From Gymnogyps californianus (lineage: Eukaryota > Chordata > Aves > Accipitriformes > Cathartidae), in NCBI RefSeq assembly GCF_018139145.2, contig NC_059477.1:13503522-13567521 (forward strand): a DNA stretch of 64,000 nt. The letters run 5' to 3'. Below, in pieces: positions 23,601-59,653 of the stretch (within the stretch, counting starts at the first letter, position 1; each line of letters starts with the position of its first letter). Position numbers and translations under genes: made by a program. Below the pieces are notes generated by a model. The model was not told the DNA's origin and made no database searches. It worked only from the letters and a program-made list of their open reading frames with translations.

Positions 23601-24683
23601 TAGGATTGCAATAAAAGCTTTTATCTCCTGCTATTTCATTATTTCTATTGCAGTAGTATACAGCTACCCCATTTAGAGACCAAGTTCCTGTTGTGCAAAT
23701 TGCTAAACAAACACAACGCTGAAAAGATGTCCCGCTAAAAGAACAGCTGGTCTGTGCCCTGGTGGTCAGCCGACCCTACAGACATTAGTCCCTCCTTTAC
23801 CACAAAAGCGGGCCCCCGCAGTCCATGAGGACAAGAACCCCATTTCAGCACACACCAGCTTTCACAGTTTGGGAGAAATCACAGTGACTGACACACAGAA
23901 GTATCAAATTGCATGCAAAGGGGATGGTATTTGGCATCCCCTATCTTCCCTAGGAAAGGGGAGCAAGTGGAAAAGACCTGGCCTATAGGCTGTCAGTACA
24001 CTCACGGGACGATTTAGGCTGAGACACCTCTGGAGACTGTCTGTCTGACCTTCTGCACAAAGCAGGACCAACAGCGAAGTCAGATCAGAGTGCTCTGTGC
24101 CTTGTACAGGCAAGTTTTAAGCATCTCCACAGAGGTTCCAAACCTTAACAGTAGTCAAAACTGCAGCAAAAGACTCCTGTAGCAACCACCTCGAACCTCG
24201 TTCCGATTTGATTCTGTATGTGTTTAACCACGACAGGGGCTGGGAAGTTAGCCAGGCTATTTGTGCCTCCTCTGCCAGGCCGTTACACACACACTGCTGT
24301 TCGGGGAGCCGCTATCCACACCACCTTCAGCTGAGGGCACTTGCCACGGTGCCGCAGCTGCCCCTTTCCACGTGCCGGGGCGGAGACAGAGACAAACCGC
24401 GGAAGAGGCAGTCGCAGCAGAATGATGCTGAAGGCCTCGTCCTGCCTGCAGCCTGGCCAAGGCGCTCAGCCGCCCCGGGTGTTGGAGAAGGGCTCCCTTC
24501 CCGGCGGGCGCCGCGGCTGCTCGGACCCCTCTCCCAGCGCCCTGGGAGCAGCGGGCGGCGCTGGGCTGGGCGGTGCCCCGCGCCGGCTGTACCTGCGTCG
24601 TCAATAATGTGCTTCAGGACCTCCTCGTCGGGCACGAACTTCACCTCCAGGGCGCCGCTGCCCTTCCCCTCCGGCTGGCTCAT
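8552..24683 (-). CDS. ORC2: ORC2, origin recognition complex subunit 2 (16 coding exons, complete CDS)
   Basis: The exons are 24593-24683, 23456-23599, 23083-23169, 21082-21171, 20276-20307, 18935-18992, 17849-18033, 17118-17216, 15354-15463, 13700-13832, 13191-13287, 11358-11504, 10594-10765, 10194-10255, 9305-9423 and 8552-8638. They total 1713 nt, 570 aa plus TAA (human 577), with all phases compatible. ORC2 is a core subunit of the nuclear six-subunit complex that marks replication origins and helps load MCM helicase. The N-terminal ~230 residues are low-complexity and charged, with TP sites at Thr114, Thr133 and Thr204, an acidic run at 185-191 and basic patches. Human ORC2 is CDK-phosphorylated in the matching region. 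The AAA+-like core starts near residue 299 ([17 protein letters not shown]) with a degenerate P-loop, as in other ORC2 proteins. The winged-helix C-terminus includes [19 protein letters not shown]. Start ATG 24683 has a good gcccgcc context. Confidence 0.97.
8821..8854. repeat. perfect inverted repeat, 14-bp arms, 6-nt loop (intronic hairpin)
   Basis: The left arm is 8821-8834 (ctcatatactgact), the spacer 8835-8840 (gagaaa) and the right arm 8841-8854 (agtcagtatatgag). The arms are exact reverse complements. It lies in the last ORC2 intron, about 180 nt upstream of the last exon in the transcript. Confidence 0.9.
9305..9423 (-). CDS. ORC2: ORC2 coding exon 15
   Basis: The acceptor is ctgtctccag and the donor gtgagt. 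It encodes [20 protein letters not shown] through HKLIRTKR, nearly identical to the human winged-helix segment. Confidence 0.96.
10194..10255 (-). CDS. ORC2: ORC2 coding exon 14
   Basis: The exon is 62 bp with acceptor tcacttag and donor gtatgt. It encodes [20 protein letters not shown], matching human [20 protein letters not shown]. Confidence 0.94.
10594..10765 (-). CDS. ORC2: ORC2 coding exon 13
   Basis: The acceptor is ctgtctag and the donor gtaaga. It encodes [20 protein letters not shown] through [14 protein letters not shown]. Confidence 0.95.
11358..11504 (-). CDS. ORC2: ORC2 coding exon 12
   Basis: The acceptor is ccttgcag and the donor gtgagt. It encodes [20 protein letters not shown] and [12 protein letters not shown], part of the AAA+-like core. 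Confidence 0.96.
13191..13287 (-). CDS. ORC2: ORC2 coding exon 11
   Basis: The acceptor is ctttttcag and the donor gtaaag. It encodes [20 protein letters not shown] through IIKRFKE, close to the human sequence. Confidence 0.96.
13700..13832 (-). CDS. ORC2: ORC2 coding exon 10
   Basis: The acceptor is cttttctgcag and the donor gtaagt. It encodes [20 protein letters not shown], the degenerate P-loop region, through [13 protein letters not shown]. Confidence 0.96.
15038..15085. repeat. two-copy 24-bp tandem duplication
   Basis: Unit 1 (15038-15061) and unit 2 (15062-15085) both read tctcat.attc.tgttccctgttt-like sequence and differ at two positions. It lies in the intron upstream of ORC2 exon 10. 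Confidence 0.75.
15354..15463 (-). CDS. ORC2: ORC2 coding exon 9
   Basis: The acceptor is ctcaacccag and the donor gtaagt. It encodes [20 protein letters not shown] then [16 protein letters not shown], matching human QTLRNLL and LNQQYEKLFHKWMLQL. Confidence 0.95.
15464..17117 (-). other. ORC2: ORC2 intron 8 (no further gene seen)
   Basis: This 1.65-kb intron contains a 161-codon minus-strand open frame (16222-16707). It has no recognisable domain and no exon-like placement, and I treat it as chance. Confidence 0.7.
17118..17216 (-). CDS. ORC2: ORC2 coding exon 8
   Basis: The acceptor is ctttttag and the donor gtatgc. It encodes [20 protein letters not shown] followed by [10 protein letters not shown], almost identical to human through QKL. 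Confidence 0.97.
17849..18033 (-). CDS. ORC2: ORC2 coding exon 7
   Basis: The acceptor is atgctctag and the donor gtgagt. It encodes the acidic/basic N-terminal segment: [20 protein letters not shown], then [10 protein letters not shown] and [11 protein letters not shown] at Thr204 is a candidate CDK site. Confidence 0.95.
18935..18992 (-). CDS. ORC2: ORC2 coding exon 6
   Basis: The acceptor is ccgttacag and the donor gtaaag. It encodes [19 protein letters not shown], matching human EFLSTAPRSLRKRL. The frame stays open past the donor for a short way; the downstream exon 7 fits in phase. Confidence 0.93.
20276..20307 (-). CDS. ORC2: ORC2 coding exon 5 (32-bp small exon)
   Basis: The acceptor is ctttgcag and the donor gtgagt. 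The 32 bp encode [11 protein letters not shown] with the leading A from exon 4, turning phase 1 into phase 0, as exon 6 requires. It compares with human GHSASDKVQPK. Confidence 0.85.
21082..21171 (-). CDS. ORC2: ORC2 coding exon 4
   Basis: The acceptor is tttcctacag and the donor gtaagt. It encodes [20 protein letters not shown] then [10 protein letters not shown]. Thr114 and Thr133 sit in TP motifs resembling human Thr116 (ELAKTPQKS). Confidence 0.93.
21342..21346. repeat. target-site duplication, left copy (aatcc)
   Basis: These five bases are repeated exactly at 21939-21943 on the far side of the LTR. Confidence 0.85.
21347..21938 (+). mobile_element. solo LTR of an ERVL-like endogenous retrovirus
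   Basis: The 592-bp element starts TGTCCTGG, ends CCACAACA and is flanked by the 5-bp duplication aatcc; a 5-bp duplication is typical of ERVL-class elements. A TATATAA box lies at 21627-21633 and an ATTAAA signal at 21811-21816, so the LTR points along +. No internal retroviral region follows, so it is a solo LTR from recombination. It sits in ORC2 intron 3, antisense, 175 bp from the exon 4 acceptor. A related copy is at 40820-41414. The family name is not assigned. Confidence 0.9.
23083..23169 (-). CDS. ORC2: ORC2 coding exon 3
   Basis: The acceptor is cttttcacag and the donor gtatgt. It encodes [20 protein letters not shown] then KRSSKMAEL, matching human NGSATGGGNKVYSFQNRKHS. Confidence 0.94.
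23456..23599 (-). CDS. ORC2: ORC2 coding exon 2
   Basis: The acceptor is gcaatcctag and the donor gtatta. The 144 bp encode [20 protein letters not shown] then [20 protein letters not shown]. The segment is divergent from human but has the same layout (human LKKERAQLLV and DDQEVLKDQNYVEIMG). Confidence 0.93.
24593..24683 (-). CDS. ORC2: ORC2 coding exon 1 (start)
   Basis: The start ATG is at 24683-24681 in a strong context (gcccgccATGa). It encodes [20 protein letters not shown] then [10 protein letters not shown], matching human MLEVHFVGDDDVLNHIL. The donor is gtacag. Confidence 0.94.
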
Positions 24684-24739
24684 GGCGGGCACCCTGCAAG
24701 CGGCCCCGGGTCAGTCACGTGGGCCCCCGCCCAGCCCCG

Positions 24740-24753
24740 CCGCCAGGGGGCGT
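24740..24753 (+). promoter_or_regulatory. CTCF-like core motif
   Basis: CCGCCAGGGGGCGT fits the vertebrate CTCF core (CCASYAGRKGGCRS) at all but one position. It lies 60 bp upstream of the ORC2 start codon. Confidence 0.55.
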
Positions 24754-24906
24754 TGCCGCAACGCGCGCACGGCGGCACGCGGCGGGAACCGTCGGAACTG
24801 TCCTCCGCCTCACGGCGCCGCCCTCCGGAGGGCTCGGGCCCGAGGCTCGCGCCTCGGGCTCCTGCCGCCTCCCCGCTCCGCCGCCGCCTCGCCGCGGGCT
24901 CCCGGC

Positions 24907-24919
24907 CGCCCCCTGCGAG
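24907..24919 (-). promoter_or_regulatory. weaker CTCF-like core, opposite orientation
   Basis: CGCCCCCTGCGAG is an 11 of 13 match to the reverse CTCF core. It faces the motif at 24740. Confidence 0.35.
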
Positions 24920-25069
24920 GGCAGCAGGAGGCGGAAGCGCGTTCACGTGCCAGACAACGGGCGACTCCACCGCCCTCCCTAAGGGCGAGCGGGGCGGGCA
25001 CTGAACGCCACGGCCGCGCCTTGACTGACCTGTGCTTCGCCCAATCCGCGACCCTCTTTTCTGCCGCGC

Positions 25070-25085
25070 CTCCCGCCGGCGGGAG
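25070..25085. promoter_or_regulatory. perfect 16-bp GC palindrome with E2F-like half-sites
   Basis: CTCCCGCCGGCGGGAG is self-complementary and carries the E2F-type core CCCGCC/GGCGGG on both strands. It lies about 390 bp upstream of the ORC2 start codon. ORC genes are often E2F targets. Confidence 0.6.
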
Positions 25086-25515
25086 CGCCGACAGGGCGGG
25101 ACTTCCGCTGCCAGCGAAGCGCGCACCCGCGGCGCGGGCGCCCGAAGTTGCCGTGGCGACGCGAAGCCGCCGTGAACGCCGCGCTGGAACCGCCCATCCC
25201 CGCCCTCCTGCCGGGGCAGAGCTCTCCTCACGGCCCGGCCCCGGCCCCGGCCCGCCTGCGCTTCTTCAGAGAAACGCCCAGAGGACAGCGGCTACGATGA
25301 ACGCTCCGAGGCAAAGTTAACTCACACGCAGCCCCCGGCGGCTGCTTCCCGCCTCCCACCCCACGCACTCGCGTGTTTGTGGGTGTCTGAGCTATGAAAC
25401 TCTGCAGATGTACCCTGCATTACGCGCCCCCATCAACGTAAATCTAAGTTTAAAAAAAAAAAAAAAAAGCAAGCAATTGACAAAGTATTCATTTCTGTTC
25501 AGAAACAGCACAATA

Positions 25516-25521
25516 TTTATT
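25516..25521 (-). terminator. HYCC2: distal poly(A) signal for HYCC2 (AATAAA on minus)
   Basis: TTTATT on + is AATAAA on the minus strand. It is the last canonical signal before the ORC2 CpG island, so cleavage is expected near 25490-25505. Confidence 0.55.
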
Positions 25522-28500
25522 TAACATCTTTATATATTTATATATATATAATTTTTTTCTGCATTGCAGATTGTGTCGAGTTTTATACATCTCTATTTAC
25601 AACGATTTAAAATAATTATATTTCATCTCTGGCAGGTATTTACAAAGTCAATAGTAACTACATTTCACATTTCAACAACAGTCAACAGCATTAACCAGCT
25701 CAGTAAGACAGTTAAGATAATGGCTTACATGCACCAATAACATGATCTTCAATACGTGCCATCTTCAGGTCTAAGAACGAAGATTTTCCCTGGTCCCAGG
25801 TTAAAGGACATCATACAGCAGAGGTCACGGTTATTAAAAACCCATTTAGTTTAGTCCTTCACCAGTACTGAATCTTGAACATCTGGGGTTCACACCAGCA
25901 GGCAGGGCTATCCTGGTGAAGAGGGGCTCACACCACCAATCCATGTCCTTTCGTCTAGCCTGTTCGTCCACAAGAAGTGGGCTACTTGCTGCTTATGCTC
26001 CTTCTATGACAGAGATAAGATTACATAATGCTAAAGTAGTAAAAATCCTCAGAAACCTTTGTTCAGAGAAACAAACCTGGTATGACAGAAAAAAGTAAGA
26101 AAATAATCTTTTAACTCTTGCAGAATGTTTCTTTTTGCTAGTAAAATTGACGGTATATCCTGCATTCTTACAAGGACGAAAACAGATCAAAAGATTAATT
26201 GTAAAGCACAGGAATTACAAATTTAAAAAATGCAGCATGGGGTACCTCAATTTAGTTGTTGGGTTTTTTAATAGCAAATAAAAGCTACCATAGTAAATCT
26301 AAAATGTATTAAGAGTATCTGATTTAATTATTAAAAATCTTTATTAGCTTTTTCCTGGAATCTTCGATATGGAAAAAATGTTAAATGACTCCATTTTATT
26401 TCATCATATGGTATTTTTCCATAAATAACCAGCTAATAATATCCATCCCAAAAGTGTTCACTATCTGCAAGAAAACAGTAAGAAGTCTTGTTTCAAAGAA
26501 ATCATTGAACACTGGCACACAAAAACACACAGACACACCCCGGTACTAGGAATCTATTAATACTTTGTCAAGTTGGTTTATCCTGAGTGATTGTTAACTC
26601 ACATCTACTGTATACTTGAAGCCACAAAGGTTTTACTACTTGCATTTTTCATAAACTAATAACATGAAAGTCTAGCACAACAATAACAACTGCCTGAACA
26701 GAACGAACAGTGTCAATAGCGAGTATTTCTGTCACTCCCAAGTCCTCCTTTAGAACAAAAGGTAAAAGGTTGCTTCATCCATACTATTTTTTCGTTTTGT
26801 GATCAGTTCTGGGGAGGATGAGGACTCACACACACACAGGATCGACTACCGATTTGTAAGGGTTTCCATGACAAAGCACCAAAGAGTCACTTTACTAGGA
26901 GATACTCCTAAACAGAAATCTCCCCTGACCATTTTACCCTCTGAAACCAAAAATCTGTATGAATTCTATACCACATTTTAATGAGTGATTAATCATCTTT
27001 TCAAGAGTCAAAATTTAAATTGCTTTAAAGAGTTCTATCAGAACGCAAAGATACTCTACTCTAAATTGCTTACATCTCACCAACTGTAAAACACTGGGAG
27101 CTCACAACCAAGTCATTGGTTAATAAAACTTGATCTCATCACTTTGCTCATCATGCACAAGCTAAAATGTAGGGCAAGGTTTTACTGTACAAAGTTTTAC
27201 TATACATCTGTTCCCATCAACAGCTCCTCACAGGAATAGCTTAGTAATCCTTTATGATAGGACCCATTTTAAACTCATTTGGTCCCTCAGATACAAACTT
27301 TGGTAAAATCTGATGAACATAGGAAAAAAAAAAAAAAAAAATCAGAGGAGGGGGGTAGCCTAGAGAGGAGGAAAAAAAAAAGACTGGAAGCAAAAATCAT
27401 AATTTTTTCATTAAATCTTGAATACAGACAAATAACATGGGACAGATTTTTACTAAATCCATTTCTGGAAGCTGTAAGGTACCCTTAAACTTCTACAGCT
27501 TGCTTCCGAACTTTTAATGTCACAGGCCTTGACACTCACCAAACTTACTAGGCAAGTTTATCTGAAATGGCTAGCTGTTACGTTTTGAAATCTTGTTCCA
27601 AGATTTGTTTTATTTTAAATAAAATTTCATGATGACTATGTAGAAATCCTCATACATATCAGTCTTGCAAAACCCACTTACTGCTTGTTTTCAGGAACTA
27701 CTGACAAACCGAATTGCTCACAGCTCTCCATCGTCTTCCACCACTGTGTAAGAGGCAGAGCTTTTGGCTCTTCAGCTGGTCATGACATGCAAATTTTGAC
27801 AGACTGATACATGTATTCACTAACACAACACCCATGTCATGATCTGTTACCCTGAATGACCTACAGAAAAGCTTTCCACAGCAAAGTTTATCTGAGTGCC
27901 AGTGGGAAAACAAACTAAAAAATAATCAAGAGAGATTAAGGCCCATATGCTAGAAACAAAAAGCATCTAAAATACTGAAAAAAACATAAAATATTGAACA
28001 ATTTGATATAAACCAAGAATGCAATGCAAGTACAGAGGATCTGGCTTCTTTGGTTACCATGCTTGGAAAGGAGTGATATTTTGCAAATTTAGTCCTGCAA
28101 TTATCTTAAACAAGAAATTTAAATAAATAACAAAAGGGGCATGTTTACTCTTCTGATGCAAGCTATTCCTATGATGTAATGCTATATTAAATATGCCAAG
28201 GTAGCAGTATCTTTGGCAATGAGAGAATTGCAGAATTTAAGGATGAGATTATTAGATTTACTAACATCAGAAACATCTTTTTGTTTTGTGTGCAGTACAT
28301 ACATTTCATTCAAACATGTTCCATTGTATTTTCCACACCTCCTCCAGGATTATGAGTACAGTACTTAGTCTGTACTGCTTGATTTTTATGATTTTACTCA
28401 AAAAGTTATTCTTGGTTCCCACTTAGTCTTCAAATTAATTTAAATTTGTAAGCCAAGATAAACAAAAATTTCTGGTTTGTGACCGAAGTTAAAATGCTGA

Positions 28501-29581
28501 ACACTTAAAAGAGATAGCCATTGGTTCATGATAAAATAGGACAAGTTTAAACTCTTAGGTTAAAATACAGCCATAGCATAGAATCATCTATTCCAAAATT
28601 AATTTTTCAAAATATAGTTCTCTGAACATGTTATACATTAAATATTGAGGAAAATTTCCCTGGAGCTAAAATTTTCCAAGAATACTAATAATCTTCATTA
28701 AAGAAGTAAAACAAACCACATAGTATCTGGAGACAAAAAGGGGTTAGAGTTGGGGTCACCTTACTACAGAGTAGCTTTACCACCATTAAGATGCAGGTTT
28801 CCCCCTTAATCTTGAAAAATATGTTCATATTTACATACAGTATACACACAGTTGAGGCAATTGATTGTCAACACGTGACAAACGTATGTACCTACCCACA
28901 CACAAGTAAACCTCACATGGTGAGAAAAAACCCTGTCCCAGTAAACTCCAGTATTCATAAGTAGTGCAAATAAATACTTTGTCAGAAAACAATTTTTTTC
29001 TCACTATTTTGATGTTAAAACAGACAATTTTAATTACGTTAAAGCTAGCAGGAGTATGTTGGAAATGTATTTAAGACCAACACACTTGCAAACTACAAAT
29101 ACTAGATCTAATGCTTACTGGCTGCAACATGATGTTCAGCATTACAGAATGAAGTATGCTGTTAAAAAACTTTTCCAAATTCACATCAGAAAGGGTGTTC
29201 AAAGAAATCTGCACTTAAAATGGACAGTGACATACAAAGTCTCCAAATGAAAACTAAAAGGATAATACAGCAATTTAAACTGTCATCTTGCAACATTCAT
29301 TTTAATAGGTATTTTTACTTCATCACTTTGCTGCCTGCAGGATGAAAAAATGGCTCATTCAACCAAAAAGCTGCTCACAATAAACTCCAGAAAAGGATAA
29401 TCAAGCTGGAGTTAGCAATCCCAACATTTTAGATTTTCTATAAAGCCCGACAAAAATGAGTTGCAAAATGACAGCATATTGTGATGTGGTAAAAATTGTA
29501 TCAAGGAATAATTCATTTATCCCTACTTAAATGCATATACACATCAAAATATAGTACCCACACTTCCTCATCTAAGAATTG

Positions 29582-29611
29582 TGTGTATGTGCATGCATGT
29601 GCACATACACA
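29582..29611. repeat. inverted repeat in HYCC2 3'UTR (11-bp stem, 8-nt loop)
   Basis: The arms tgtgtatgtgc and gcacatacaca are exact reverse complements around atgcatgt. It probably derives from a CA/TG microsatellite. Confidence 0.7.
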
Positions 29612-30459
29612 GGGAAAAATTGTAGTGTTCTGCTTTTTGACCTTCTTTTATAATGCTGCAGTTGCACTGAAATACTGCAGAAATCTAAATATAGTGCCTC
29701 ATGTCAAGTACCAAATGTTCTAAAACATGACACAGCACAGTGAATTCAGGATAAAGAGATTTAAGTCTAAATATTTGTCACAGGTGTCAGAAAATTTAAG
29801 TATGTTTTGTACTTGGTTTAGTACTTAGCATATACAATCAGAAAGCCAGCAGATTATTCCTTCAACCCCTATCCCAGACACTTCTAATTTTATTTCTGCC
29901 ACAGTACTTTGAAGTGTACTGAACTTCAGTGTATAAAGTTTCGCTACGATCTTAACGCACCTTGGCATACTTTGAGACACATCTAGAAGCATTAATGATA
30001 AACATGATACACAGCACTGGCAAAGCCTGTTATTACAGCTGGTTTGTAGATATTAGTGATGACTCATTTTGTAAGACAGATGTTGAACAGTACTTGTCTG
30101 AAAAACGACAAAACAAGCTCCCACAACTGAAACATTGCACTAAAAGGGTAATTTTGAGAAGTTATAGATGTACCACATCAGCACATAGCAAAAAATATTT
30201 TTTTTTTACAAGGATAAATTTGAACTTTTTAAAAAGCCTTATATGGGGTAGGTATATATACACAAGAACAAACCAAAACACAATGGATGAAACGATAACA
30301 AAAGGCACATCATCAAAATGAGAACTGTAAAAATATCTTAAAAGGTAGTTTGACTAAAGTCAGTTTGAATTTATGCACGTACATTTGACTTCCCTTTCTG
30401 AAGTCACTGGCTGTCTCACTTTCCTGAAATAGTTTAATAGTGCAGGACCCCACATGTTT

Positions 30460-30483
30460 AAAAAAAAAAAAAAAAAAAAAAAA
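30460..30483. repeat. A24 homopolymer (T24 in the HYCC2 transcript)
   Basis: Twenty-four consecutive A on + lie within the putative HYCC2 3'UTR. Confidence 0.9.
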
Positions 30484-31940
30484 GGTTTGTAAAATTTACC
30501 CTGATGCCAATTTAAGTGTCCTAAAACTTCTGGAGGAATGCTTATAATGGCAAATGTAGAAAGCAGAGAACCTTGCTAATAAACAACTCTACTTTTTAAA
30601 ATACTAAAATAAAGTAATTCTTAAAAAATTAGCTGACACTCTTGACATTTTCTTTCCTAAAGATTTAAGCAAATTATTTGGTCCTTTTCAATTTACAGTG
30701 ATGGCTCTTTAACAGAATTTCCTTTGTGATGGTCTCTACAAAATATAAACTTTGTATTTTCAGCCATGACTTATCAATTGTCTCCACCAGCAAAACTTTA
30801 TAAAATAGCGTTTAACCATATACAGCTTTTGAAATTTTTACAGAAAATGCCTTGTAGCTTAATCTCAACTTTGCCTTAGTTCCATCTGTGTGTGACTGGT
30901 GGTCCATAAAGATTAACTTCAATTTAGAAACTGTAAGGTTTTCTTTCTTTATGATGATTCTATTTACTCTTTAACTGAATTTCTACATCAGTTCAGATGC
31001 TGTTTAATTCACCTTATGAATGTAAGATATGAAGACTAGACTACCAAAGTGACTCATCAAACTACAGAAAAACCTTCAAATATTTAAATGAATTTTAATG
31101 TAAATTTGAAAAAAAAAATTCTATTTGAAATAGATTCAAAAGCAAAAAAAAAAACCAAACAAAAACCCACAAACCAAAACCAACTACCAGCAATGCAACA
31201 CCATGTCATTGTCCTGAATTTATTGAAGACTATCATCCAAAGATAGCCTGCTATTTATAAATGCTTATGTTTATCCTTCACAGTGACAGTGAAAGCAAAG
31301 TGCCCACATAAAGATCGAAACTCCTTCCTGTGGGTTTACAATTTGTAAACTTCCAGGATATCATACATGACTTAAGCATAGAGGATGAACCTTCCCCTTT
31401 TCTCTCTAGCAATCCAAAAAGAGATAGAGAGAGATGGAGAGAAAATTACATTCTCCTGTGTAACCAGAAATGTGCTTCTAAGCAGTGTTCTCTAGCGTAA
31501 GTACCAGCCAGTGCCCATACACCAGTCATATACATTCAAGGCTTGGCTCGATGGCATGAGTTCTGAATTTTCTAGAGTAGGGCCAATCCACTAAAATAAG
31601 AGTTAAAAAAACTCAATGGATTATATATACCAAGGCAATGAAGTGTGATCCTTCTGTCAGTACCCCTTTGCGCAAACAGTGTTTCTAGAAAAGCATTTCA
31701 CATTGAAGCTTCAGTGTTTCTAGCAAACTATTGTCTCTATCCCTGAGACAGCCCCTTAAGAGTATAGTCTGTCTGGACTGCACAATTCTTCAAATGACTC
31801 CATGATTGAATTCAGGGACACTGAGAAAGCAGCTGAGAGGGGCGGGGGTGTCCAACAGCCACGATACCATAGAAAGCAGCCTGAGAAATACTCTTTACCC
31901 GAATACATCTTTCAATTCAGTGATCAGCACCTCACAAGAA

Positions 31941-31964
31941 CAACAACAACAACAACAACAACAA
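31941..31964. repeat. (CAA)8 microsatellite
   Basis: Eight perfect CAA units on + read as GUU in the HYCC2 transcript. Confidence 0.9.
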
Positions 31965-32834
31965 AAATGGAGCAGAGCTAGCCATTAGTTCCTGGGAAAG
32001 TAGTGTTTCCCTCCCACTTACAAGCCAAACTGCTTTAACAGCATGGTGTTGTCTAAATTTTAGTCTATATGCAGAATGACCCTGTGTCCTGGAGGGGAAG
32101 ACATGTAACATTACATATGGCTACAACGCCATTAGAAGTGCATTGTAACCTACATTATCTACTTAAATCCTCTCTCTGAGGGAAAACAACTTGCTAATAT
32201 GCATGTCTCAGTTGCTGAACATCAAAAGCTTCTGGGATGAGAGACTGGGGGCAGGCAAGAAAAACAACTACCCTCATTTTAATGAAAAAAGTGCTGTAGG
32301 CAGCCAGGAGCAGCAATGACAAACCCCTCCCCAGAATTGATTGCACAGACTCAGAGAGGTCCGAAGTCACACTAGAATCTCTGAGGCACTCCTGGTTCTG
32401 AGAAAGAAAAGTCATGATCCAGTAGTCTTTGCAGTACTGTAGACCGAGAAAACAAACCCGTTTCTATTTCTTAACGAAGCCAAAGCATCATCTCATAGGG
32501 ATCACATTCACCATTTCCGCCGGTGTCTCCAGTCTCACAGTGTTGAAATGGGACTGATCAGCCTACGATGGATTGCACATCACCCAAGGAGAAAGGAAGG
32601 AAAAAGGCATACAGTACATTATATACTGCTTCACAACCATGTTTACAAGGTGGGGGGGGGAGGATGAAGGTGAGGGAAGAATTATTGCTGTTTCAGTAAT
32701 ACAGTATGATAGCTAAACCAAATCAAACAAGATCACAACAGTCAGTATTTTCACACTGCGCGATGATGGTGCCTAAGGATGAACTTGCCTGGGGGTTAAG
32801 GGGAAAGAGGGAGTCCTAAGGAAGGGAGTCAAAG

Positions 32835-59625
<26,791 letters not shown>

Positions 59626-59653
59626 TTTCTTACTTCTTTTGCTTCTCTTTTAC

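Larger units (their letters stand above)
24450..25320. promoter_or_regulatory. ORC2: CpG island, ORC2 promoter region
   Basis: A sharp GC- and CpG-rich block in otherwise AT-rich DNA covers ORC2 exon 1 and its upstream side. It holds two CACGTG E-boxes (24716-24721 and 24944-24949), a CCAAT (25041-25045), GC boxes, an ETS-like acttccg, and the motifs listed separately. There is no TATA box. The start site is probably between about 24700 and 25100 on the minus strand; a non-coding first exon is possible, with a weak acceptor-like ttgcag just before the start codon. Confidence 0.8.
25490..32834 (-). other. HYCC2: HYCC2 3'UTR (putative, about 7.3 kb)
   Basis: AT-rich, ORF-poor DNA runs from the HYCC2 stop to a minus-strand AATAAA at 25516-25521. 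I know mammalian HYCC2 transcripts to have long 3'UTRs. On the minus strand it holds three TGTAAATA Pumilio-type sites (25594-25601, 25637-25644, 28828-28835), a CAA/GTT microsatellite, an A24/T24 run and a hairpin at 29582-29611. Shorter isoforms could use internal signals, such as the one at 31218-31223. Confidence 0.6.

Noticed and set aside
24208..25320. 370-codon open frame on the plus strand
   Set aside because: It spans the ORC2 CpG island and exon 1 on the opposite strand. High GC removes stop codons by chance; the product is Arg/Pro/Ala-rich with no domain, and several other frames there are also open.
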